NCBI GenBank assembly: GCA_003024985.2
Contig: PXIH01S0007921.1
Source: Euperipatoides rowelli
Taxonomy: Eukaryota; Onychophora; Udeonychophora; Euonychophora; Peripatopsidae
Length of the DNA: 10,010 bases
Reading direction: 5' to 3' (one strand)
The notes below the pieces were generated by a model. It was not told where the DNA came from, made no database searches, and saw nothing but the letters and a program-made list of their open reading frames with translations. Below, one piece after another: positions 1 through 7,309 of this stretch (positions are counted from its first letter, which is position 1; each line of letters opens with the position of its first letter). The position numbers and the translations under genes are program-made.

Positions 1-1084
1 GGAAATTTTTTTTTAGTAAAAATCTTTGAAAATCAATAATTAAAAAAAAAATTTAAAAATCCGTTACATTTGACCTTAAGAAATAATAACCAAGACTGTT
101 ACAAAGATAACTACCAGACTTCCAGGAAAGCAAATCCAAATGCTTAGGATGAAGGATATAAACTCCACTGGAGGACCCTGAATCTAATCTAACTCTTGAA
201 ATCCTATAAAAACAAGCAAAAAAACTTCAATTCAGGTCTCATTTCCTTGCAGTTAATTAACGTACTAAAAATTTGTTTTCTGCCCATTCCCAACAGTGAA
301 GTTTATACCAATTGCTTTCCTGATTTTTCTGCAATTTAAATTCAAGCAAGGATCCCGATCACTATCAACTTTCAAGCTAAAGACTTTGTCAAGTTATATA
401 ACATTTAAATGTGAACATTTTTTAAATGCCTTTTTACACTCAGCTAAATATTGCCATTACCACTGAAAATAATCCAGCACCTCCTAGTGTCATATTTTAA
501 TTCATGTAAAATTTTTAAATTGTTTAAATGATATGTGTTATTACTCAATGCAAAGGTATTTCACTAATTTGTTTAGTATAGAGATAATAAATTATATTTA
601 AACCTATTTTATGTATTTTAGATTTTAAAAACACTTTTATCTATTAACAAATAATATATAAACAAGAAGTGGATAACTCATCTGATAATTAAATTAACTT
701 AAAAAAAATCATAGAAACCAGACCTCACTTTGAAGAGTTAAGTACTGATTTCTAAACATAAGGAAAACTAAGTTTATTTCAGCAGCTATTTTTGCTTCAG
801 TGTAATCCTCTATTAGAAATTGGAGACCAAACCAAGCTTCCCCTAACATTTTGGCTCATTTATAAGTTAAGCCCTTACACTATTAGTTTACACCTTACAA
901 TTAATGAAACCTTGGTCTAAGAATACTCTAGCCTTGTTGGAAATTAAAGAGCTTTGAAAATCTTAGATCTCCACAACATTGGATACCTTTTTTTTTATTA
1001 CTATAGCAATATAATTCTGCAAATGAGTTAAAGATTATGTTTGATTACAGTATATGCCATATTTATAACTAATTAATAAAATAC
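1..1084. other. AT-rich stretch, no supported gene
   Basis: The next exon of the minus-strand gene, which must start in phase 0, is expected here or beyond the left edge. Apart from the weak candidate at 266-328, I see only AT-rich sequence. Minus-strand positions about 79-180 are open and very hydrophobic (like 'FISFILSIWICF') but do not resemble rotatin. Confidence 0.6.
266..328 (-). CDS. Weak candidate exon after exon H
   Basis: The stretch is 63 bases, 21 codons, phase 0 in and out, so it would fit after exon H. It is bounded by an acceptor TTTAAATTGCAG and a donor TTTTA followed by GTACGT. The peptide is KNQESNWYKLHCWEWAENKF and Leu, unusually rich in Trp. I cannot match it to a remembered part of rotatin. 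It is supported only by phase, splice signals and an open frame, which is weak for so short a stretch. Confidence 0.22.
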
Positions 1085-1201
1085 CTCAAATTCTGAACTT
1101 TTTAAGAAAGCTTTCTGAATAACAGCCATCAATTCTGTAATTCCATCGGCATTAATGAAAACACTGTGAAGCCGGTGATCTAAAATCGACAAATTGTTAA
1201 A
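1085..1201 (-). CDS. RTTN: Rotatin-like exon H (5' edge uncertain)
   Basis: The exon is 117 bases, 39 codons, phase 0 to phase 0, with donor GAG followed by GTATTT. The peptide is FNNLSILDHRLHSVFINADG followed by 'ITELMAVIQKAFLKSSEFE', resembling rotatin around 'SFYLLNDRLS' and a later 'LNRFLQVLP'. The acceptor used here (TTTTACTCAAG, exon start 1201) is the only one compatible with the phase 0 end of exon G. Two better-looking acceptors exist: GTGTGTTTTTAG (start 1215, phase 1, adding Asp/x-Ile-Leu-Leu-Lys) and GATTTTAG (start 1179, phase 1). The open frame continues upstream to about 1265 with the plausible 'SCVFLDILLK'. A missed micro-exon, or a base error in exon G or its donor, is therefore possible. 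Confidence 0.68.
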
Positions 1202-1253
1202 CTTGAGTAAAATGTCTAAAAACACACAAGAATGGCTTAGATAAACATTTATA

Positions 1254-1329
1254 CTTTCTTTATTTCATATGGATTACATTGTAAATACTAAAATTACAAT
1301 GTAAACCATATGAGCAATGAAAGAAAAGA
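1254..1329. repeat. Long imperfect hairpin in intron G-H
   Basis: The inner arms 1266-1284 (CATATGGATTACATTGTAA) and 1294-1312 pair at 18 of 19 positions around a nine-base loop. The stem continues outward with small bulges (TTTCTTTATT against the AATGAAAAGAAA side), giving about 30 pairs in all. The hairpin is symmetric enough to fold on either strand. It sits inside the 259-base intron of the rotatin-like gene, like an intronic microRNA precursor or a tiny inverted-repeat transposon (MITE). No seed or TA duplication is identified. Confidence 0.65.
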
Positions 1330-1460
1330 AAAAAAAAAAACATTTTGTGTAACAGAATAGCTGAAAGTTTTAATAATCAAACATTTAAGTAATTGATTCA
1401 ATATAAAATTATTATTCAAAAATATTTTATGTTTACAACTTTATTCATAAATTATGTTAC

Positions 1461-1548
1461 CTTTTGATCTAAATTCCATTTAAAATGTTCCTGCAATGAT
1501 CTCATTATAAAATTTTGAATCAAAAGTGAATCCATATTTGTTATATCA
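1461..1548 (-). CDS. RTTN: Rotatin-like exon G
   Basis: The exon is 88 bases: one base completing Asp (GA from exon F plus T), then 29 codons ending in phase 0. The peptide is DITNMDSLLIQNFIMRSLQE followed by 'HFKWNLDQK', an amphipathic helix comparable with rotatin 'LKITHMASGLQDCLHS'. The donor is AAAAG followed by GTAACA. Two tandem AGs compete as acceptor: AAAAAAG and, five bases on, TTAAG. Only the second keeps the frame; the first would give GAT TAA, an immediate stop, after exon F. The acceptor has a weak pyrimidine tract (CGCTCTTATTTTATT before the A-run). Confidence 0.72.
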
Positions 1549-2124
1549 CTTAACTTTTTTAATAAAATAAGAGCGGGAATATAATAGGTTTCTGTGAATG
1601 GAAATCAAATAGACATTTTCTAGATAGCATCTATGTTTTGATTACCATGAAGCCAGTCAATAAATTTTCTATTAGAAATCAGGGTGATGAAACTTGCAAA
1701 ATATTGACATGTTGTAGTTCTCTTCTTTAATCTTGATAATAACTGAAACCTCCATATGCAAAAAAGGTTTAGAAATTAGGAACAGAAATTGATAATGTGC
1801 TACAGTAAGCATTTACCCTCATAGACTTTTTATATTAAGGACACTAATTTTCGTTTCACCTCTAATCCCAACCTCCCTGGCTATGCCTTTATTGCCCTTC
1901 CCTCTCTCTTTCTATTCTCTTTGCTGCACATTCTGGCTAATTGTTTAATCATAACCATTAAGGGTAATTTGTGTAAATTTAAGTGGGAATGGACTTATTT
2001 ATTTATTATTAAGACATTCTAAGCCAAAGGCTTTTAGTCATACAAATACCAAAAATTCTCAGACACACAGGCCGAATAAAAACAAAAAGNTAAATGGTTT
2101 GTTTTTATTTTGGAATAGATTGGC

Positions 2125-2143
2125 AAAAAAAAAAAAAAAAAAA
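2125..2143. repeat. Poly-A run
   Basis: Nineteen A bases are followed by a short GC-richer stretch (CGGAGGGAAGC). This may be a retroposon tail or slippage; no target-site duplication is evident by eye. Confidence 0.75.
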
Positions 2144-2297
2144 CGGAGGGAAGCTAGCTTGGTCTGTTGATTTTTTTTTTAAAGAATCGGTGAGTTTATT
2201 GAGGGTTTAACTAGTTAGGTACTGCAATGGGTATATAATTGATATATTTTTTAATTAAAATTCCCAAGGACAAAAATATAAAAAAATTATAAAAATT

Positions 2298-2326
2298 AAA
2301 ATAAATAAATAAATAAATAAAAAAAA
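2298..2326. repeat. AAAT microsatellite
   Basis: About five AAAT units run into an A tract. Such tails often mark the 3' end of a non-LTR insertion, but no element body could be recognised upstream. Confidence 0.8.
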
Positions 2327-2695
2327 TTAGATTAGGGCTAGGACAACCTCGCTGGACTGTGGTCTGTTGTTCGTTATATTTGTATCTTAAATTTTTGTTT
2401 ACAAAAATATATTGACATAAAATGTTAATAATTGCTTCTACTGACCTAAAACCTATAAATTATATATCTATAACCTTATTAGGACACTATGAAACTAATT
2501 TGTCAGCAGTCAGAAAACATCAAATTGTGTTTCTTTCTAGTCATATTTTGCTCAATATCATATAACTACAAATATTTCCCATTAAAAGTTGTATTTCCTT
2601 CTAATCATTGCCCTAAATTATGTCTAGCAAGGTCAAACAGGAGCTATAACCTCTTTACAATTTATACTACTATTTATTTTAAAAACAAGTCTTAC

Positions 2696-2887
2696 TCTTC
2701 ATCTATTTGTTGTTTTGGCATTTGTCTGATGAATGCAATTAAAGGTTCTATACCATCATGCCAAGCTATATTCCAAGAAAATCGAAGAAATTCTCCTGAA
2801 ACTCCAGACAATAAAGATTCATTGAGCTGGAAATCTGAAGTGGAATCTGCAGGTTCTTGATTAAATGTTTTGAATGGAATTTTAAAT
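2696..2887 (-). CDS. RTTN: Rotatin-like exon F with Trp pair motif
   Basis: The exon is 192 bases: one base, 63 codons, two bases (phase 2 in and out). The acceptor is TTGTCTTGTTTCAG; the donor is AAGA followed by GTAAGA. The peptide opens with FKIPFKTFNQEPADSTSDF, a loop, and then 'LLSGVSGEFLRFSWNIAWHD' and 'GIEPLIAFIRQMPKQQIDE'. The 'FLRFSWNIAWHDG' core matches 'MLRIAWNLSWYHG' of vertebrate rotatin and is the best single argument for the gene's name. Read without splicing, the frame meets TAA directly after the donor (GAA GAG TAA), so it could be mistaken for a terminal exon; the good donor and the matching exon G argue for splicing. A plus-strand open frame across this exon (2489-2860) is only its shadow. 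Confidence 0.85.
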
Positions 2888-3005
2888 CTGAAACAAGACA
2901 AATTATTATCAGTTAGTAAAATAAAATGTTAATAATAATAAACTACACTGAACGATAGAAATAATTTAATACAAGATAGAAAAATTAAAAGTTTAAAGAA
3001 CTTAC

Positions 3006-3056
3006 TGTTTTTGAATAGGCTTTGGCAATGAGAAATAATTGTTGGATTTATTATTG
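3006..3056 (-). CDS. RTTN: Rotatin-like small exon E
   Basis: At 51 bases this is the shortest recognised exon: one base, 16 codons (NNKSNNYFSLPKPIQK), two bases. The acceptor is a T-rich tract ending TTTTTTTAG; the donor is AAACA followed by GTAAGT. The peptide is polar, Asn- and Pro-containing, and probably a surface loop between two helical blocks. In vertebrate rotatin the equivalent place is also a loop rich in Ser and Pro ('NPSNKPSLPSVFSLPV' as I recall it), which supports the assignment. Confidence 0.8.
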
Positions 3057-3137
3057 CTAAAAAAAATATAATGGGTATATTTACAATAGTTAACTAACAT
3101 AATATTGAATGGGATTAAAAATCAACAGAATACTTAC

Positions 3138-3231
3138 TTTTGAGGTATTGAAGGCAGTTTAAATAGAAGTAATGTAAGAATATGAGCAATGTTGTAGCGT
3201 ACAGATTCATTATTATAAAACAGTAAAGCAG
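3138..3231 (-). CDS. RTTN: Rotatin-like exon D
   Basis: The exon is 94 bases: two bases, 30 codons, two bases (phase 1 in, phase 2 out). The acceptor is TTTTTGTCTTAG; the donor is AAAA followed by a consensus GTAAGT. The peptide reads ALLFYNNESVRYNIAHILTL followed by 'LLFKLPSIPQ', with a junction Asn made with the first base of exon E. It completes the helix begun in exon C ('LLLRAALLFYNNESVR') and matches the rotatin pattern '[20 protein letters not shown]'. Intron C-D is only 162 bases. Confidence 0.88.
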
Positions 3232-3393
3232 CTAAGACAAAAATAAAATACATAAAGACACAAAGTAAAGAAACTGTTTACATAAGTTTAAAAATGTATA
3301 AATATTTGATTAAATGATACTAAAAAACAATATGAATTTTAAACATTTATAAATCTAAAAGTGATGAATTTAGAAGCAAATAATATCTATTAC

Positions 3394-3514
3394 CTCTTAA
3401 TAATAAATAAAAGAATTGTTTATCGTTTTGCAGCTTAGTTTGAATATCATTATTCCAATGAAGTAAATGTCTCAGACAAGCAAAAGTAGGTGCTATCAAT
3501 TCTTTAACATTTGG
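3394..3514 (-). CDS. RTTN: Rotatin-like exon C
   Basis: The exon is 121 bases: 40 codons plus one base, starting in phase 0 and ending in phase 1. The acceptor is TTGTTTTTAG; the donor is AAGAG followed by GTAATA. The peptide starts PNVKELIAPTFACLRHLLHW and goes on through 'NNDIQTKLQNDKQFFYLLLR'. It is a helix pair with the Leu spacing of armadillo-like repeats. It resembles the vertebrate rotatin stretch that contains 'LVQPCLTLLRKVL' and then 'LLTVLFRVSLIF'. The final G joins CT of exon D to make Ala. This is one of the clearest exons of the set. Confidence 0.88.
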
Positions 3515-3694
3515 CTAAAAACAATAAAGAATTGGGCTACAATAACAGCAGAAAATTTAAGTGTGGAATATGGCTAATTATGTTTATTATGAGATCAGTT
3601 AAAAATAATAATTAAAGGTCAAATGTAACAGATTTTTTTTTATTTTTTATTATTATTGATTTTCAAAGATAATTACTATTAAAAAAATTCCACN

Positions 3695-3712
3695 TTATTA
3701 TTATTATTATTA
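3695..3712. repeat. TTA microsatellite next to an N
   Basis: Six perfect TTA units follow an ambiguous base at 3694. A looser TTATTATTATT run occurs 40 bases earlier. The N suggests that the repeat number was not resolved in the assembly. Confidence 0.85.
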
Positions 3713-4339
3713 CAGTAAAGAAAGTAATAAATTATGAATATTAATTGCCCTGCTAATTCATCTTCTTTTAGTAAAGAAAGAAAAAAGAAACACTTTAACT
3801 CGTAAGGATCTGCAGGGGTGAAAGGTAGCAATTAAAGAGAATAAATATTTTCTCTCTTTTCAAACTATTGCTGAAACTAAATATCGGCCTACCTATATAA
3901 TTTAATAAAACTAAAATTAGTAATTTATTCAATTTAACATTTTTTTTCTCTCTTAGAATATTTATTTATTTACAAAATGTTTAAGTCAAAATTAACTTGT
4001 GACAATAAGTAATATAGATAATACATCAAAAATATTTAATTAAATCAAGACAATTTACTGTATATAAAAATATATAACCTGTTTTTTTCTTCTCTTTATT
4101 CTAGTACTGTAATAATTTATAGGCAATAATTTAAGATTCCAAAAATGTTTGTTTAATTTAAAAGTAACAAATTTTTTTAATGTTTACAGTACAATATATG
4201 TGAAATATTTTTAATTAGCTCTATCCAGGAACCAATTAATGCTTATAAGCTTATTTCATATGGAATTTTAGGTTACAAATAATGAAGTTTCAATTAGCAC
4301 ACGACTTTTTGGGAACCAATTAAGAACATTTTTTGGGGA

Positions 4340-4510
4340 CCAGGTGTATATATTTAAGCTTTCCACTGTTTCTTAGAATACTTTTTCGCATTCATTATTA
4401 TTAATGATCAGTAAACCAGCCGAGACGCGGGTACCTTTTTCCAATTTATAACTGTTCTTTAATTGAATTAGAAATCGGAAGCCCCGACTTCTAATTTAAC
4501 GGGGGTTCAA
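4340..4510 (+). repeat. Possible LTR/leader of the gypsy fragment
   Basis: The block lies directly upstream of the gag remnant in the same orientation. It holds a TATA box (TATATATTTAA at 4347-4357), a GC-rich CAGCCGAGACGCGGG (4417-4431), and a strong stem-loop at 4463-4499. It then ends in TTTAAC followed by GGGGGTTCAAAC (4501-4512), which looks like the antisense of a tRNA T-arm and could be part of a primer-binding site. The missing gag start and the lack of a second copy in the window mean the LTR edges cannot be defined. The assignment is inference from position and composition. Confidence 0.45.
4463..4499 (+). repeat. 17-bp stem-loop
   Basis: The arms TTGAATTAGAAATCGG (from 4463) and CCGACTTCTAATTTAA (to 4499) pair over about 16-17 positions, with only one or two wobble pairs, around a five-base loop (4479-4483). 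It lies at the end of the putative LTR/leader, just before the primer-site-like GGGGGTTCAAAC. It may be part of the retroelement RNA leader or its polyadenylation region; no cellular role is visible. Confidence 0.6.
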
Positions 4511-4649
4511 ACACATTTTCTGTTTGACCATATTGCATTAAAAATAAATATATTTTCTTCCCCATGTTTATTCCTCAAAGTTGTTTACAGATACGTGAAA
4601 AGAAATAAAAATTTTCTGCTGACTACCCAGGTGGAAGAGGAACTTTTTT

Positions 4650-5045
4650 TGCCAACCATAATAATCTTATCGGGAGACAAAATGTATGCTGTTCTATGTG
4701 ATCTGTTCGAACCTAAAGACCCAGATACCAACAGGCGATAAGTTTTGAATTGGCTTTCCGAACATTTTTCACCAAAACTTTTGCTTCCAGTTGAAAGATT
4801 TCATTTCTAGGAGTGAAGCAAGAGAAAGAAGAGAGCATCTCTGATATGTGCTAAACTTAAGAAATTTGAGAATAAATTGCAAGTATGGGGCTTGCCCAGA
4901 TGATCATCTTTGAAGAGCAATTCGTTTATGGACTCTATAGCTTGAAAATCCAGAAGAAATTGTTATTTGAAGAAACTACTTTTGATTTGGTAATTAAAAT
5001 AGCAACTAGTGTAGAAGATGCCAAAAAAAAAAAGCGCTTTAAGAT
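4650..5045 (+). pseudogene. gag: Decayed Ty3/gypsy retrotransposon gag
   Basis: This is a remnant of a gypsy-type capsid gene, read on the plus strand and antisense to the rotatin gene. Frame by frame one sees 'LSGDKMYAVLCDLFEPKDPD' (4668-4727), then, after an in-frame stop, 'VLNWLSEHFSPKLLLPVERF' (4741-4800). A frame shift leads to 'KQEKEESISDM', another to 'AKLKKFENKLQVWG', and a last one to 'QFVYGLYSLKIQKKLLFEET' followed by 'TFDLVIKIATSVEDAK'. The order and the 'FSPKxLxxxERFxF' and 'FVxGLxxxxIQKKLLFE' motifs are diagnostic of the gag capsid domain of invertebrate gypsy elements. At least three stops and three frame shifts make it non-functional. No zinc knuckle, protease or reverse transcriptase follows, because the copy ends in an A-run at about 5022, so it is a 5' fragment. 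Confidence 0.85.
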
Positions 5046-5090
5046 TTGACTTTTCATCTAGCAACTCCAATCAAGTTGTTCTAAACCTAC

Positions 5091-5155
5091 TCGATTACAT
5101 TCATGGCCTGCAATCATAAACAAACCATGTAAACCCTGAAGTGATAAAAAATGAT
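5091..5155 (-). CDS. RTTN: Rotatin-like exon B
   Basis: The exon is 65 bases: two bases completing an Asp codon (G from exon A plus AT), then 21 codons reading HFLSLQGLHGLFMIAGHECN and Arg. The acceptor is CTATTCTTTAG; the donor is CGA followed by GTAGGT. I chose this donor because it ends in phase 0, as exon C requires; a competing GT four codons earlier in the sequence GAATGTAATC would end in phase 1 and break the frame. The joined sequence 'HLLKDHFLSLQGLHGLF' fits the rotatin repeat that follows exon A. The donor is less canonical than the others, so the 3' edge is the uncertain point. A decayed gypsy gag lies about 45 bases downstream in the following intron. Confidence 0.8.
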
Positions 5156-5246
5156 CTAAAGAATAGACTATTTTTTTTATCACATTACAGTAAGGTACTT
5201 CAAAAAAAGTATAATACTAATTTGTTAAAATAAAAAAACTATTTAC

Positions 5247-5346
5247 CTTTTAACAGATGTGCAAGCTGATCAAGAGATTTTTTTTTCAAATGAGATTCCA
5301 GATCCACTGATGTAAAAACATTAAATATATTCACAAGAGTGTCTTC
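5247..5346 (-). CDS. RTTN: Rotatin-like exon A (first in window)
   Basis: The exon is 100 bases: 33 codons plus one base, so it starts in phase 0 and ends in phase 1. The acceptor is a T-rich tract ending in TCCTTAG; the donor is AAAAG followed by GTAAAT. The other two frames have stops, so the frame is certain. The peptide begins EDTLVNIFNVFTSVDLESHL and continues with a Lys run and 'SLDQLAHLLK'. This resembles the vertebrate rotatin stretch with 'VYEIFTSDDVDLVLR' followed by 'EQLAVIM', as I remember it: same spacing and same helix pattern. The exon upstream of it, which must end in phase 0, was not found in the remaining 4.6 kb, so the next intron is long or that exon is unrecognised. Confidence 0.85.
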
Positions 5347-7309
5347 CTAAGGACAAAAAAAAAATTTTTTCATTCTAAATCTTGATTTTGTCAATTTATG
5401 AACATTTATTATATAGGCCTATTTAGAAAATAAATATTCACTAACATCAATCATTTGGGGCATGCTAATAATGCATTTTTTCAATTCAAATCAATAATTA
5501 TTTTTAAAATTGTCATGATATAATATTCATAAATGGATAAAGCAGTGAGAAATAACAAAGCTTGATAATGCCTGTCACAATCAGATTCACACAGTGTCTA
5601 TTCATAGATATAAGGGAAGGGCAAAAATCTGATTGGCTTTGCTTCAAGTGTACCGGTACCATTAAGCATTTGAGCACTAACACTTGTATTTACCCATAAT
5701 TCGTATGAATAGTGGGGAATCAGTGATAGCAAGAACCAATCCACAAACTACCACAGAGGAATAAAACTTTCCCTTCATCTTACCACCAGGAACAAAGGGC
5801 TCACTCTAGATCTGAAAATTGTGCACCTATTATGGCCAAGCTATTTTTCTTCCAAGAAACTTGGTAAGAGTATCCCCTTTTCTAAACTGTCACTAGTGTT
5901 AGCACACCTATTTTATGATTTACAGTACCATGCCTGCCAAAGTCCGAAAAAAAAATTTTGAAAAAAAAAAAAAAAAAATTGTTTTATTTTTCTAAAAATA
6001 TAACTATTTAGCTTTAAAATTGTCCCAAAATTTTTAAAATCGGTTAAGTTTTACTATTTTTACTTTAAATTTTTTAAAACAAGTACACAAGGTCTGAAGC
6101 GAAAGTCGAAATGTAGGGAATAAACATTTCCTGTTTGAAAAATAAAAGCATGATACACACTGGAGAAAACTTCTGCTTTATGTGAAAACGGAATAAAATT
6201 AAATCTGCATTGGGGTAGTTTGATAGCTTGATGTGCTGGTGAAATGTATTTAGTACGCTGATAATGTCATATATCGTATTTTGTTCAACATAATTTAGTT
6301 AATGCTTACAGTCTAGAATCACATTTACAAAGGCCTAAAATCAACCGCAAAAATTTCACCAAACATTTCAACTTATTAGTAAACACAGACAAACTTAAAA
6401 CATATCCATACTTTTCATAATATGATTACTCTTTTTAGATGATTTGGGAGTAGGACTCAGTGTAAGAAAAAACAAATGTAATTAATTTACAAAGATGAAA
6501 TCTTGGCGGCAACTGAACCCCAGAAGGATACGGATAGTCTTGTACACTTTAATAAACTTCAAAGATGCAGTACTTGACAGCAAATAAATAAGAAAATCCT
6601 TAAATTTGTACAGCAAAACTTAAATTACAATGGTTTGGTATTATGTAGAAGAATTCTTGAATAAAATAATGTGCAGTAGTAGTTGGAGAAGGAGATGTGG
6701 TATCCATTTGCACATACACATTGATACATGATCAACTTCCATGTTCAGCCAGTTTAATTAAATTATTCCTAATATATTTTTTCGTTGACATTCTATTATT
6801 ATATCCAACCATCTTAAAAGCAAGAAATTATCCCTTCTCAACCTCACTCAACTTGTAAGTTTTCCTCTTAGGAGTTATTGAAAATCAAAGGAAAAAAGCG
6901 AAGAAAAAAAAACACATTGTTTTTTTAAATAAAAAAAATACTTTTGGGCTTTTGATAGCGCAAATTAAAATCGCCATAACTTTTGAACTAAGGATGCTAT
7001 CAGCATAAACAGGGCTTAAATTAAAGATCAGGTATTTTTACAACATAAAAAATATCATGATTATTTGGGAGGTTCTATAATAAAATAATGGACTAGGAAA
7101 AGTGTGCTCATTTTGGTGACAAATTACGGTAATCCGGTTTGCATAAACGACCAAAATTTGTATTTCTAATTGATTTAAACACATAATTTCAATTAATTTA
7201 CCTAATCATTATTGTGAAATTCTAATATTTACATTATTCTAGTTTGGGCATTTATATGTGAAGTGTATTTAGAGGCTAGTGATAACTATGGCATTTATTT
7301 GGTAATTAT
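5347..7309. other. Non-coding stretch upstream of exon A
   Basis: No exon ending in phase 0 with convincing splice sites and rotatin-like sequence was found. The stretch contains A-runs (5958-5977), a small palindrome GTACCGGTAC (around 5651-5660) and an isolated open piece on the plus strand (about 6495-6577, 'DEILAATEPQKDTDSLVHFN') that looks protein-like but has no boundaries. It is probably intron or old repeats. Confidence 0.55.

Larger units (their letters stand above)
1549..2695 (-). other. Intron F-G, 1147 bases
   Basis: The intron is AT-rich with no recognisable coding sequence. It contains an AAAT microsatellite (2298-2326), an A19 run (2125-2143), a T10 run nearby, a pyrimidine-rich stretch (1861-1935) and an N at 2090. 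The piece 2330-2370, just outside the AAAT repeat, is slightly GC-richer and could be the end of an old retroposon, but I could not identify it. Confidence 0.7.
3515..5090 (-). other. Intron B-C, 1576 bases, with gypsy debris
   Basis: This is the largest intron between recognised exons. Its 5' half (in transcription order) carries a decayed Ty3/gypsy gag and an LTR/leader-like block, both in the opposite orientation to the gene. The rest (3515-4330) is AT-rich with a TTA microsatellite that includes an N at 3694, and I see no further exon or element in it. Its acceptor is a clean TTGTTTTTAG before exon C. Confidence 0.8.
1085..5346 (-). other. RTTN: Partial rotatin-like gene, 8 exons
   Basis: This entry covers the gene region seen in the window. 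Eight minus-strand exons total 828 bases and give 276 codons without a stop. Exon junction phases in order of transcription are 1, 0, 1, 2, 2, 2 and 0, and each acceptor fits the donor before it. All introns are GT-AG, with lengths of 91, 1576, 162, 81, 118, 1147 and 259 bases. The product is rich in Leu, Ile, Phe and Asn and reads as stacked helices, as in armadillo-type proteins. From memory of vertebrate rotatin, several stretches appear in the same order: an 'IFxxFTSVDLE' stretch, a helix with 'ACLRHLL', a 'LLxFYNNESVR' helix, and a Trp pair 'SWNIAW' that matches 'AWNLSW'. Rotatin is needed for centriole assembly and cilia. The identification is inferred from these motifs, not from a database search. 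Confidence 0.75.

Noticed and set aside
79-180. Hydrophobic minus-strand open stretch after a GATTAG acceptor
   Set aside because: It would give a membrane-like tail, which does not fit rotatin, and it is more likely repeat sequence.
2489-2860. Plus-strand open frame of 123 codons
   Set aside because: It partly overlaps the minus-strand exon F, has a biased Ile/Asn/Tyr/Lys composition from AT-rich intron sequence, and resembles no protein. It is the shadow of exon F plus intron.
2692-2901. Exon F read as a complete 69-codon gene starting with Met and ending at TAA
   Set aside because: Its first residues come from the intron (TTGTTTCAG is the acceptor), and the stop lies just after a good donor. 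Phase-matched exons on both sides show it is an internal exon.
5790-5818. Micro-exon between TTTTCAG and GGTG/GTAAGA on the minus strand
   Set aside because: The phase at its end fits exon A, but nine codons without family resemblance in a repeat-like context is not enough.
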